The notes beneath the pieces were generated by a model that was not told the origin of the DNA, did not search any database, and saw only the letters and a program-made list of their open reading frames with translations. Below are positions 1 to 11,763 of a DNA stretch of 64,000 bases, one piece after another (the first letter of the stretch is position 1; each line of letters starts with the position of its first letter). The stretch comes from Aphrophora alni (Eukaryota > Arthropoda > Insecta > Hemiptera > Aphrophoridae), in assembly GCA_963513935.1 (NCBI GenBank), contig OY740772.1, positions 103,373,340-103,437,339 on the forward strand, written 5' to 3'. The position numbers and the translations under genes were made by a program.

Positions 1-1
1 C

Positions 2-460
2 AATATCATTAGGCAACATGCCACGCTAAAGGTAGTCGGAGAAGATATTAAATTTTATGATTATAAATTAGCAAAAGAAAATGTTCTAAAAGATGTGAAA
101 AATTGGCATTTTCATATTTCAAAAGTTAAAAGAGTCTACATTAAGAAGAAAAATAACAATATGTGTACTTTACGAGGAGAGGCAAATTATAGGTGCGACC
201 TTGGAGTTTACAAAAGACTTACTAAAGTGGGGAAAACAATAAAGGACATTATTCCGAATGAGGTTGAAAAAAAAAATGAGTTGAGTGTTAAGAAAAAAGA
301 AGACGTCGATAAGTTGCTGAAGAAACATTATGGGAACCAGTGGAGGCAGATACCTGAACTGAAGTTCTACGAACATGTTGTTTATAACTCAACAACAGCA
401 GTCGTCCCTAATAATGAGTTGTGTGAAGAGCAGGAAAATGAAATTAATCTCATGATTTAA
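2..460 (+). CDS. C-terminal end of an unidentified protein, cut by the window edge
   Basis: The frame is open from the first bases of the window to a TAA at 458-460, so about 152 residues are visible and the true start lies outside. The visible part is hydrophilic and lysine-rich, with a KKK-rich stretch around codons 48-52, a second lysine run, and an aromatic segment near the end containing HYGNQWRQIPELKFYEHVVY. No membrane segment or cysteine cluster is seen. I do not recognise the family. Unbroken reading across 150 codons of AT-rich DNA and the mixed amino-acid content make chance unlikely. It could be the last exon of a host gene or the end of a transposon-encoded protein; the transposon debris just downstream makes the second plausible. 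Confidence 0.5.
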   Translation, partial: NIIRQHATLKVVGEDIKFYDYKLAKENVLKDVKNWHFHISKVKRVYIKKKNNNMCTLRGEANYRCDLGVYKRLTKVGKTIKDIIPNEVEKKNELSVKKKEDVDKLLKKHYGNQWRQIPELKFYEHVVYNSTTAVVPNNELCEEQENEINLMI

Positions 461-2090
461 TGATTTTACTAGACTTAATAGAAATTCAGTAGGCCTAAGT
501 CGGTGTTAACTACTGTAACTTATTGTATTTTTTTGAATTTGTATATCAGTTTTAAATTTTTTTAATATATTTTCTCAGTAAAATACTTTTTGAAAGAATG
601 TCAGTTTATTATTTGTAATTAAAAAACTTTTTACTGTAAACTAATTTGTTAGTTCTTTTGTATTTTCCATGAGAAAGTTTGGGGCATTGATTTTTAATTA
701 AAGGAACGTTTTTATTAATAGAAAATGCCAATCATTATGCTAGCCTACATTCTCTGCTTTAGTATGACAGTGATATGGAAAGTTGATATTACCAGAGTCA
801 AACCTAACATAATCCCAGCCTGCCAGAATCAAAACGTACAAAATCCTTAATTCAGAATCAAAAGTCACATAATCCAAAATTTAACTTAAAATAATTGCCA
901 AAGTAATATATTTTTAGTAGTTTTAACAGTATATTAACTATTCTGAGTTTTTTTACTATTTTGTGATATATGATCATATATTTTTCTAGGCAGGAAATGT
1001 AACAAACTCGTTTTATGCTTATTGCCAAAAAACAACTTTCGGGATTATGTGAGTTTTGTAACTATACCCCTCATTTGTTTTATGCCGTCAACAAATTTAT
1101 TAAATGACCAGTGTGTTTGTGGCTGATTTTCATTAGGTCTACTCTTATCTCAATCAAAATCCTACAGATTGTTAAATACTATAATAGCCTATACTTTTTA
1201 ATATGATGCCAAGTATTGGCAACCAAGCACCGCAATTTTACCTTAGTTATTTATTGATAAAAGAACCTACAAATCGGAATTTCTATTATTTTATTGATCT
1301 GAATAATTTTAAATAACCTGGAAAACCACTTCATCATGGAATAAATTTGTTTGTAAAATGATCTGTAGTTTGTTTTTGTTTTAAGCTGCTAAACCGATTC
1401 CACTCCAATTCACAAATTCTTACCAATGCTAACCTACATACATCGCTGACAAGTAACAGCTCATAAGCACCATTGAATTTCAACTTTACTTTTACATTTT
1501 ATTACTCCAGTGAATACAAAACACAGTTTTTCAGATACATTTTTATCATGTCACCCTCTATGACGTGTTTTTGGACAGATTCAAAATCAAATTTTGAATC
1601 ATATTCCAACTATCTTAAATAAAGGTATTTTGGTGTAATAGTTGAAGAGAAAATTAAAAAAAATTACATAAGAGTAACAAAGAAAGACTTTCGTTTTGTA
1701 TCTTTATGGATTCAAATCAAATTTATTGGAATTTTAATTTGTTATGTCTAGAAAAATTATTCAATTCAGAAATTTTCAAAACATTTGAAAAGGAAAAATT
1801 AAGTGGAAAACATGTTAAAATTTTCTTTGTCCTCATTTTGTTATCTTTCGTAAATCTTAAACCTACTGATAGCTCGAACATGGTAAAACCTTTTTCAATT
1901 TTATTTTACCACTGTTTGTAGAAAAAATATGGTGTTTAAGGGATATGTCCCATTACCACATTTATATTAAGTTGATTCCTATATCTTGGACCTAAAGTGA
2001 TCCCGTAAAATTCCCAATCACTTATAAACTTTAGTACTTTCATTTATAATGTGTGGTATAAAATTTGCAGAAAATACGAGGGAAAGGGAC
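461..2090. other. AT-rich stretch without recognisable genes
   Basis: A/T-rich DNA with short homopolymers. The open frame at 1706-1921 has low-complexity composition and no motif, so I do not call it. No repeat boundary was found. Confidence 0.5.
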
Positions 2091-2091
2091 T

Positions 2092-3180
2092 TTAAAACCA
2101 CACTGTATATAATTTTATTTGTAAAACTTCACAGACCATTATTATAATATTGAAAACTTGTATTTTGAAGTAAAGTACACTTTTGTAGGTTAGAGATTCA
2201 CACTCACACAACCAGTGTTTGGCTGTTTCTTTATGTATCAGGCAAAAGCGGGATGTAGCCACTGCACCCTTCCCCATGTGTTTCAAATGGTAATTCACTG
2301 GACAATAGGCCAATAATCAGCCTAAGCTTCCTTCTACTGAGATCCAGTAATTTGTTTGCCTTTGTTTTAGAGTAGACTGTAAACTTTTTGACTTGTCTTA
2401 GATCAGGGTGGGTGGTCCAATACTTGATCTTTTGATCTTGTTCCCAAGTTTCATGATATTAAGAAGAAATGTTTACACCCCAATGAATGGTTTGGGCCCA
2501 ACAAAATCAGCATCTGCACCCTCTTTGGCAAGATGATCCACTTCTTCATTTGCTGGTATCCCTTCATGTCCTTTCATCCAAATTAAGGAGACTTTGTTGT
2601 TTGTTGCCAGTTGATTAATTACTTGTAGACATTCCTAGACCAATCTCGACTCAAAAGTGTATGAACTTAGAGCTTTAAGAGCTGCCTGGCAGTTTGACAT
2701 GATTTAGATCTCTACGCCTCTGAGACTTTTTTGATATTCTCTCTAGCACATAGCTATATTGAGTGTATCTCAGCTTGAAATATAGATTGAAATTTACCTA
2801 GGGAATTATTAAGACAAAAATTTGGGCCTTTTATCCCCACTCTCACCCTACCTTTCCTTCTGGATCCATCAGTGTACCATTGGAGGGATCCCTTGTTTAG
2901 TTTTCCTCCATCTTACTTCCAAACATGTCGTTCTGGGAAAAAGGTGTTGAAATTCTATTCAAAATTTGCCATCTTAAAGTCTGATATTGTTTTGGCTGAG
3001 TGCTATCCTGATTTTGCAGCCAATATTTTTGACATTGTGATGTTAGTCCTCCTCTGCCTAAAACTACCGCTGTATGCACACCTTTTCACCTGTAAATTCA
3101 AAGGTAACAAATCCAGAGCCACTTCCATGAAAGCAATTGGACAAGTTCCTATCAGGCCCTATAACTGCCAACATGGGCAC
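2092..3180 (-). pseudogene. Decayed LINE fragment: RNase H domain and C-terminus
   Basis: Read on the minus strand, several broken frames form the end of a non-LTR retrotransposon polyprotein. The RNase H order is right: a DGSRRKG segment (first acidic residue, about 2870), FQAEIHSI (second, about 2775), then LIWMKGHEGIPANEEVDHLA (about 2590-2535), which holds the H-x-GIPxNExxDxLA signature. The tail at 2313-2190 has the usual zinc-knuckle-like end (HLKHMGKG ... ETAKHWLCECESL). In-frame stops and frameshifts rule out function. The layout fits LINE clades that carry RNase H after the reverse transcriptase; no reverse transcriptase is left here, and the 5' boundary near 3180 is approximate. Confidence 0.75.
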
Positions 3181-3482
3181 TTGCCCAGGGGCGCAAGCGT
3201 ACAAGGGGTGCAAGGGTTTTGGGTCATATTTTTTTTTTTTAATTGACCAGTATTAAGGCAGTATATGTCAATAAAAGTTTATAAATTTAAAAAACTATAA
3301 AAAATTATAGAGCAGAAAAATCAAAATTTTAAGGTAGCACAACCATTCTCCAGATCTTTCTGAACATTTGGTAACATTTCCATGCTTATCGGTTAGAAAA
3401 TAGCGTCCGAAACAGAAAACTCGTTTTGCCCCCTCTTCACCCGGGCATCACAAAAATCACCTCGTTCGTATAAATTCATTCA

Positions 3483-3961
3483 ATGGTAGTAAGTGTAAGG
3501 CCTCGATTTGCCAAATCTTATGAAACACAACGATTTGAAATTTTCAGCTCTCTTAGAGAAAAGCAGAATGACGATATAAGAGAGCAGGCTCAAAGGGTAG
3601 CTCAATGTTACTCCAATGACATTTACAAGGAAGACTTTGTGCAAGAGTGTCTACATTTTAAATTTTATATAAAAGCTGAAAACATCACAAAAATTAGGGA
3701 ATGCTATGAATATAATATAAAAAAACACAGCTTAGAAAGTACATTCCCAAACTTGGTGGCAGCTATTCGAATTTACTTAACATTGCCAATCACAAATTGC
3801 ACAGCTAAGAGGAGCTTTTCGGCCTTGAAAAGAATAAAATCTGAAAATCGTTCTACAATAAAAGACGAAAAGCTGAATAGCTTAGTGACATTACACTGAA
3901 GCTTGACTTCAAAGATATAATTGATAATTTTGCTACATCAAAGATCAGTAGAAAAAAGTAA
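3483..3961 (+). pseudogene. hAT transposase C-terminal fragment (ZMYM1-like, dimerisation domain)
   Basis: A 138-codon frame ends in LTLPITNCTAKRSFSALKRI, the hallmark of the hAT C-terminal dimerisation domain (LxLPxTxxxxERSFSxLKxIK), followed by RSTIKDEKLNSLVTLH. In the family the next residues are usually SIE then DFDDVIDDFA. Here that continuation (LDFKDIIDNFATSKISRKK) is present but in another frame, directly after the stop at 3897, so a frameshift has broken the end. The N-terminal BED/TTF zinc finger and most of the catalytic core are missing. GC-rich sequence at 3155-3220 (a run like gggcgcaag) resembles the ends of such elements, but no clear TIR pair was found. Confidence 0.75.
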
Positions 3962-5106
3962 TAATGTAAATAGGATATAAGGAGAAAGTATGAGGAATAT
4001 GTATAAATATATATAAAGTATAGTAATAAGAGAAAAAAAGTATAAAGGAAATAAGAGATATTATGGTTGAAGTATTAAATTTGTTTTACAAGACTCAATT
4101 AAAAAGTGAACATACAGTTGAAATAAAATGAGCTATGGTTATGTATAAACCATAAACGTTTGCAATAATTAAGAACTATTTTTTAGGGTGGGTGGGTCGT
4201 CCGTGGTACTGTAAAATACAAGGTTGTTATGTTGTGACGTCAATCATAACACCTACGCCTGTAACTGCAGTAATAATACTTGCAAGTTTTTACAGTAGCC
4301 GGTTACCAGTCCGTAACACGGCGGGTCCATAGGTGGTGGATAATGGAAAGACTTTCCGACTCACCAAATAAATGGAGTTCGGTGGAGTTAAGGGAGAAAT
4401 CCCTCCCGAACCAAAACTGGCAAAGATGAATTAATCGGGGGGGGGGCGCATCTCTTTAATTTGCTCAAAATTAAAAGCAGTCACCAATATTTTTACAAAT
4501 TATATTATAAAATAAATTATGAATTATAGTTTATTGATTTTTAGATTGTAGGGAGTAGCCTACATATTGATGTTTATTAATTGAAGGAGGATAAAAAAAA
4601 AAGGAAAATATTATGTATTGTACTGACTCTATGGTCTTGTTTCATTGCTAGTGTGACTGTACTGTATTTAATTTATTGTATTAAGAATATCAGTGTTAAT
4701 ATTATTGCTGTTTCTTGTTTTTAATTTGATTTGTTTATTAACATATCTTATGCAAAAATGTATTTTTTGTCTACAACATAGAATAAATGAAATAAAACAT
4801 ATGATAATACAGTGTGATTCAGAATTAATCTTGTCTGTTATATTTTTATAAAGATAATGATTTTCAACGTTAACATTATAAACCGCCATTTTGAAAAAAT
4901 ACAGGAGGTAGTGGTTTTTGGTATATTGAAGGTCATATCCAAGTTTGAACTTTATATCTAATTTATTTACAAAAAATATTTTTTTGTTGTTCAAAACAGA
5001 AAATGGTGGATAAACAGACAACTAAGCTTGTTTCAAACAAATGAATACTCCTGTGTTTACTTCAACTCCAGGAACAATCCCCTAAAACATCTCACAAGAA
5101 TTTTGA
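3962..5106. other. Non-coding stretch with a GC-rich island and a ten-G run
   Basis: From about 4185 to 4450 composition shifts sharply towards GC compared with both flanks and ends in ten consecutive G at 4437-4446, which suggests an inserted foreign fragment such as a transposon end or LINE 5' region. No frame or motif identifies it. The minus-strand open frame at 4668-5021 looks like chance. Confidence 0.35.
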
Positions 5107-5130
5107 AACACTGTATATATATACAGTGTT
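5107..5130. repeat. Perfect 24-bp palindrome
   Basis: AACACTGTATAT is followed directly by its reverse complement. The outer ACACTGT/ACAGTGT arms are not simple TA repeat. It may be the junction of two inverted repeat ends or a leftover of one. Confidence 0.7.
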
Positions 5131-5589
5131 CCAATTTTCACTATTGGGTCTGCTATCGTGTTTACATAGAGATGAAAACGATGACGGACAGATCGCATAT
5201 TAACTGTTTCTATTTCATGAGGGCTTGAAACATCAAGGTCAGTCAAAAATCAAAATTTTTGTGATTATCAAACTTGCCACATATACTGGGTGTAATCAAT
5301 TTAGTAATGAGCATTAATGTAAGGAATTTATTTTATACACTAACACCCACAGTCCCTAGCTACACCATGTAGTTCTAACTCACATGTTAGTAGAAACCTT
5401 CAATCTATGTAAATTGGATACCCGCCTTAGCAACGGATCTAGTATAGAGTTTTAAATTATATATTGTAATCTTTCACCACTCCATTTGAATTGATAAAGT
5501 CCTTATGAGCTCACTATAATAATTATGTACTTGGCAAACCCGAGGGATGAGCTAGTCTACACCTATTCCACGTATTCATAGGGTAGATC

Positions 5590-5700
5590 TTCATCTTTCA
5601 TTTTTCCTATCAAGTCTTTTTGACCAACTCTTCCAATCCTGACACTATTATACTATTCAATCGCTAAGACTCTTAATTTTATATTCTTTTCTTCATTTTT
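5590..5700 (+). repeat. Member of a dispersed ~100-bp repeat family (copy a)
   Basis: The stretch beginning near TTTTTGACCAACTCTTCC and ending near CTAAGACTCTTAATTTTATA aligns by eye with 48195-48285 (same strand), with the reverse complement of 22140-22230, and weakly with 17545-17590. Shared blocks are ACCAACTCTT, a CTGAC block, TATTC...GCTA and a T-rich end. No coding content or terminal repeat was seen. Confidence 0.5.
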
Positions 5701-6920
5701 TTATTAGGCGATAATGACTACCGGTAGAGGTTACGAAATTTCAAAATTATTTGTTTTAACAACATTCCCGAAGAGGAAAAATGAAATAAAATATACAGTA
5801 CTATATTGTGTTTATCTTGTGTTTATTTAACAAATATATAGTTTATAAAAATGGCAAGACAATCATCAAGATTTATCTACATAAACATAGTGTAAAGTTT
5901 TAAAATATAATTTATATATTCAATTTGTAAAAAAAACATAGAAACGTTCACATATTACACCAATTGATCATAGAAAAATAGGTACTTGTGTATTATACAG
6001 ACCCCCTTTTATACATAGGACATGAACTAATTAAAATAATACTGCAATTTTATTATATATGTATATAATAATATAACCTAACTTATTAGTGGTGATTCTT
6101 GCTACCACAAATCTAATCTATGGTTTAGTTTTCCAAAAAACTCGAATAAGTTAGGGTATGGTATATATTCAAATAAACTTATGTAATTATTCAATTGAAA
6201 GCCAACAAAAGTTAATAAAACACCAAAATAACAACACAAACAGCTATTAAACACAAACAATGATTCTGACCTAGTGACCGATGAATACCCGACCTTCAAA
6301 GGACTGCAGTGGGAGGAATGAAAGTTGTATTATTTTGTTCCTTATGGCAGTAGACAGATGATAGAACCTACAAATATTCACAAAAGGATGTTTCGAGTTT
6401 TGAATTTACAAAAACAGGGAGGTCCATATAGTAAACAAGTACCAAAAATAACTTGTTTCACAACATTAATCCAAATATTTATATAACTAAAGATTACTAT
6501 TTTATTTTTAACTTAATAATAAGCAAGTTAAAATATGGTATTAAAAATCAGCAAAATCATATATATTTTAGTAAATAAAAGTTATTATAAATACCAAATA
6601 CATATTTAAATTTAAAACTAATACCACCAAAGGTATAAAGAAAGAAAAACAAACAAACAACATCAAGACAAATAATTAATTACAGGCTTATTTATTTTTA
6701 ATTGAGACTTCTTTAATGTAGCTGTTACTTTCTAGTTTTTTTACATATTAGTTATTTCTCTAAATTATCTCAACTGGAGTGTAAACTATTTTAGGGTTTT
6801 ATAAATTGTAATGTTTAATCATAAAAACACAAATTTTATTTATAATCGATTGTTTTCTGTAAATTAATCTGACAACTCAAATGAATTTCTATAACATTTA
6901 ACTATAGATGAATCTTGCTA
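5701..6920. other. AT-rich stretch, nothing recognised
   Basis: A/T-rich sequence with TA-rich patches near 6050-6075. No convincing frame, RNA gene or repeat end was found. Confidence 0.45.
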
Positions 6921-7285
6921 CAGTAGAACCCCTCTAATCCGCCCTCGGGTGGTCCGTTACTCCGGTTAATCCGACCATGCTCGAGCTCGCGATATTGTGC
7001 CGACTTGCCGATGACCCACGGCCCGTCTGGCGCCATTCATCCGGTTTGTTATCGCTTTCCCGCTTCAGTGCTGTCATCTCTCGTGTTGTTTCTATTGATT
7101 TGCTATAGTACTTGCAGAGTTTATATACAGACTTTTAAAAGTTTATATATCACTTTTTTCACTTTAAAAAAAATCTCTTTATATAATATGTAATAAATAT
7201 TGACTTTTTTCGGATAATCCGACCTTTTTTTGCGTTCCGACCATGCCCCCAGTCCCGAAGGTGACGGATTAGAGGGGTTCTACTG
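6921..7285. mobile_element. pogo/Tigger-type MITE with perfect 21-bp TIRs and TA target sites
   Basis: The left end CAGTAGAACCCCTCTAATCC(G) at 6921-6941 is exactly the reverse complement of the right end at 7265-7285. TA dinucleotides flank both sides (6919-6920 and 7286-7287), the target duplication of Tc1/mariner elements. This TIR type (CAGTAGAACC..C..TAATCCG) is typical of the pogo/Tigger group. The 365-bp element is much more GC-rich than its flanks in its left half and has no transposase; the open frame at 7005-7193 has no family similarity I can see. It is non-autonomous and would depend on a pogo-type transposase supplied elsewhere. Confidence 0.9.
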
Positions 7286-7287
7286 TA

Positions 7288-8600
7288 CTTCAATCTCTAA
7301 AATTGAATAATCTCTACAACTCAACTCGTTTTTACATCCCTAAGAAAACCTCTGTAGCAGACTTCAAGATATCACAGCAATTGTCATTAGTATGAAAATT
7401 GGATTTCTAGGCTATATGACTTCAATCATATTTCAATTGTATTTTACAAGTTTCTTTTAATGAGCCCAAAATGCTCACTCCAACACTGAAACAAGACTAA
7501 CATAGGCTACTTTATATAGACTTGCCCAGTGCTCTGATTAACTTTTCACACTGGCCGCATCAATGCTAGTTCACGAATCAGGAAGCTTAAAAGCGGCTAT
7601 TTATATTATTGGGATTTTTAATATTCTTGATTTTTTCCTGTACTTTTTTAGCCCAGGTAAACAATCTACTCTGGCAACAAATTTTGATTATTTGAAATTA
7701 ATCATATGCTTGATTGATAACATATGGTCTGCCACTACTAACTGTTTTGTATTTCCATATTTGTCAGCTCAAATGTGTTATTTTGGCCTTCTTTTTTGAT
7801 TACAACCCATCTCTCTCACATTTATCTTCTTGTATCTATAAGGCACTGTGTAAATATCTTTGAGGCGTTCAGATTGCCCTAATGTTAACAGCAAACAGCA
7901 TGCTCAGTAGCATTATATATCTGAATTAGGTATTATGTATTTGTGTTTAAGAGCAGCAATACATAAGCACATACACAAATGGACTATATTAGCCTGGTTT
8001 CAGTGAGTAACACGAGCATGTTACATTTTTCAAGTCACGTTGAAAACATTATTTAACGTTGAAAAAATGCCCCAGAAATCCAATTTTTATATTAAAAATC
8101 TCTGTTCAAAGCTTAATTTACTTCTACAACTCGAATTTGTAAAAAAGAAATATCACCTCCATAACTTGAAGATCTTTATAAATCAAAACTCACTCTAAGA
8201 TGAAACTATCACTCAAATAATTTGTTCTTTCCTTTGAATTTCAAATTACCAAAAATTTACTGTGTTTAAAATTTGTAAACCATATGTGGTAATAAAAAAA
8301 TATTACATAATTACTATTTATAAAAATAACATACCTATTAATAAAAATGAAATTTGTATAATAATAGATCCATGAAATAAGATATTAATGGTATATACCA
8401 AAATTATTGCATCAGAATATAATATAATATAGGTAATAAATACAATATTTTATTTTGTGTTACTAATAAAATAGGAAACAGAAAAATCACTACTGTAAGA
8501 AAACAATTATTATTGTGATTAATATACAGAAATTATTATAACTTACAAATGTAGTTAGATTATTGGCAAGTAGCAATGTATGTGTATTGAAATATCACAC
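7288..8600. other. AT-rich stretch, nothing recognised
   Basis: No gene or repeat boundary was seen. The open frame at 7563-7799 lacks motifs. Confidence 0.4.
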
Positions 8601-8639
8601 TTATCTGATGACCAACTTTGATATGAAGAGAATTCATTT

Positions 8640-8806
8640 CATAATTCCCACCATTGGTATCACGTAAACTATTTATTGATATGTTCAAAAAACTGTAAAT
8701 AGAGGACCTCTCAATGATGCCGCAAGGTAAAATACAATTGTAGCTCATTTATATTATTAATTTATTTTGAAACATTAAGCTTTATTGCTTTATTTTATCC
8801 TTGCAT
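8640..8806 (+). mobile_element. Short interspersed element, older relative of the 33151-33291 insertion
   Basis: From about 8715 (AATGATGCCGCAAGG) to 8806 (ending ATTTTATCCTTG) the sequence parallels the copy-1-specific insertion at 33.15-33.29 kb, including GTAGCTCATTTATATTATTA and GCTTTATTTTATCCTTG. The left boundary is uncertain. The centre has a GCC-GCAA-GG hairpin followed by an ACAA/TTGT palindrome and GTAGCTC, a hammerhead-like arrangement with a degenerate core. No coding capacity. Confidence 0.55.
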
Positions 8807-8831
8807 ATGGAGTTTCAACAAGAAATATCTG

Positions 8832-9547
8832 CTGTTACATTAAAATTTTAAAAAAAAAACCTTCATTACTTTTTATATGATATTTAAAATCCATTTTTCA
8901 ATCTTAAAAAAATGGTGGACAACTTTAAAATTTCTTATGAAACATTCTATATTGTTATTGCTTTTTTCTGATTCTATACAAAATTATAGACGTTTTGATA
9001 AACCAACTCATTTAGGAGTTATATAGGTGCATAAAGTTTCGAAAAATTGACATGTGATGCACTTTTTTTAGGCAATTTTTTGTACTTAGCAGTGTTAAAT
9101 CAAGTTACGAAAGAGAACAAGAATCTGTTGTGAACTCAACAATGTAGGCCTATAACAGCTGATTAAATTTTCATACCATGTGATTTTTCAGTTTCTATTT
9201 AATTCCTGATTGAACTAGTTTTTATCTGTTTCAGAAATTATTTATTTTACGTTTAGTTCTGCGTTGTTGTTTACACTTCCTATACTATGCATAATTAAAT
9301 TTTTAACTGATTCAAATTGTTAAGAAAGAAAATCGCTCACCGAAAATGCATCACATGTCAATTTTTCGAAACAACTAAACAAGTAGGTTTATAAAAAAAT
9401 ATCATGAAGAATAATAAAGTTTTATAATTTTGTAGAATCAGAATAAACGATAAAATATAAGGAGTTCCATAAGAAATTTTAAAGCTTGCAAAATAGATTT
9501 TTAAATACTATAAAAAATAATTGAAGGTTCTCTGTTAATTATAACAG
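8832..9547. repeat. Long inverted repeat, about 200-bp arms around a 290-bp centre
   Basis: The left arm (about 8861-9060) is matched by the reverse complement of the right arm (about 9348-9528). A 25-bp block is exact (9036-9060 against 9348-9372, starting GTTTCGAAAAATTGACATGT). Other matching blocks are AACCTTCATT, ACTTTAAAATTTCTTATG and CTGATTCTA..CAAAATTATA, with small indels, one of them 17 bp. Arm lengths fit a foldback or MITE-type element with subterminal repeats. No transposase and no clear target duplication, so the class is unknown. Transcripts across it would form a long hairpin. Confidence 0.75.
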
Positions 9548-10019
9548 TTTTTAGACAGATCAATAGTTTACAAAATACCAATAGTGGGAAAGATAAAATG
9601 ATCACCCTGTATATACACTATACATAAATTAAAGGAGACCTTGTATTTGACTAGTCTAAATATAGTTTTATATATACAATTTTATTTATATTATCATAAT
9701 TATACCTTGATAAACTTTTTAAAACCATTAACATTTCATAGACAATAAATATAATGTATAAAATTACATCTAAAACTAAAGAATCATATTTTGTTCAGAT
9801 TATAACTTTACATGTAATCCTGCCTCCCCCTCCCCATAAATGTTTAAACAAGGATGTTTATTTAATATAGAGTTTCAACAAGAAATAGATTCAAAAATTA
9901 ATTAATTCTTTGTGTGGAATATTATAGGATTTGATAAAATTCAATAATAAACAGATACAAGATATCAAATCTGGGCAAAACATACTTTTAGCCTCAGTAG
10001 TATCATACAATTTAAGACA

Positions 10020-10640
10020 ATAAATAATCTAAATATAACACCCTAAACTCAGTCTCTTGGGCTTTGTAGGAAATGTTAAATTGTATCGGTAGGGATTTGA
10101 CTCAGTAAATGTAGTATAGGGTAAATTTGTTTTAAACAATTGTTACGTAGGTTTTTTGAAACTTGTAATTGTGTTTATCACTACTTTATTGACGGCAACG
10201 AGGACCTTAATGGGAGGTCGTAGATATTTATATATTACACAGTCTCTGGCTGTGATTCGGGTCCTGCTGGATTTTATAACTATACAAATATTTCCTTGAT
10301 AGGCTAGGGTTCGAAATTACATTTTTCACAATAGAAGAAATAGAAATAATTTTAATTTCGCCATTTTTTTCACAACAATTTAACTATTTGTCATCATTAT
10401 GCGTGGGGAATATGCAGAATAGAAATTTGAAATTTTGTATAAAATTTAGTGTGTTATAGGTTGAATAATACATGGGACATGAACTAAAAACTATATAAAT
10501 GGCCACCATTTTGACATTTGAAATTCGATTTTTCTGAATTTTAATATGGTTCTATATGAGGTCTCCTATACCATATTTCAAGTTCTTATCTTAATTTTTG
10601 TGGTTGTTATCGTACGACGATAAGTCGAAAATCACTTTAT
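10020..10640 (+). repeat. Dispersed repeat, diverged copy of the 21.3-22.0 kb sequence
   Basis: Colinear blocks are shared with 21290-22040: GTTAAATTGTAT, TTGTTAC..A.GTTTT.TGAA, ACTACTTT, a TCGTAGAT block, AACTATAC.AATA, AAATTACATTTTT.ACAA, then GTTGAATAA.ACATG and AATGGCCACCA. The two copies differ by many substitutions and indels, so the family is old. No coding potential or terminal repeats were found; a non-autonomous element or a pseudogenised retroelement UTR are both possible. Confidence 0.6.
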
Positions 10641-10729
10641 CTGTTTAGAGGATATTAAATGTGAAGATCAGACAAAAAAAATGAAGGTCAAAAGTTTGTG
10701 TAATCTTAACTTACCCTATACTACATATA

Positions 10730-11704
10730 ATGGAAAGTAAAATTGGAACTTCTCCCGACTTGTGATTCTCAACAGGGGCAGAGGGGTTTGTTACACAATC
10801 CTTGAGCCATGCACACCCTCATATACAAAAATATTTGTACATGTACGCAATAAATATTGAACTCCTTAAATGTTTGAAACATGTTCAATATTTAGCAAGC
10901 TCAGAAATTAAATGGGCTGATTACGATGCACCCATAAACTTAATGGCAAGATTATTACAATATACAAAGGATAGGCTTCCTAAATGTAACTATGAGATTA
11001 TCATAACATAGCTAACAAGGCGACTTTGTACGTCTAATATTATACACTGGATATAAAATTATACATAAAAAATATAATTTGATACAATAGAAATCAAAAT
11101 ATACAATTTTTGTAGCGTATTCTTATTATAAAAAACACTGAAAGCTGGATAAAATATATTTGGAGACTATTTCACAAAAGGAGAAGTACAAGGTTTTGTT
11201 TTAAAAGACTTGCAACGTGTTCTCACGTTAAGGGATGTTTCACAAAACCCAATTATTGTCGCATTTACTTATCAAAAGTGATTTTTTTACTATGTGAAGA
11301 GTATAGTTAGTCCAATAGAAAATTTATTGATATTTTTTTAATAAGTAGAGTAGATTGATTGTGCGAGTATAAGACATGGTGGTTGTTTTTAACGATGAAG
11401 AAGGTTGTTTCTATTTTCAAAAGACTATTTCAACGTAGAATGTTTAGAATATTTGTTACAGGAAAACAATATTTGTAAATATTGAAATAATCGTGAATAT
11501 TCATTTTAATTCAAAATACAGTAAGTGTAGCAGAAATGGTTGAAAAACAAATATGATCAATTTTGTGATAACTCTTGTTTTTTTTTACCAAACTAGTCAT
11601 TTTGTGAAATAGGCCCCTGTGGTTTCATTGTACAATAATAAAACAATATACTAGTGATTTTTAGAGTTTGCTAATTGGTAACTCTTATTTGTTAATAACC
11701 TCTT

Positions 11705-11763
<59 letters not shown>

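Noticed and set aside
4668..5021. 117-codon minus-strand frame
   Set aside because: Low-complexity N/I/K/Y content expected from AT-rich DNA; no motif and no conserved features.
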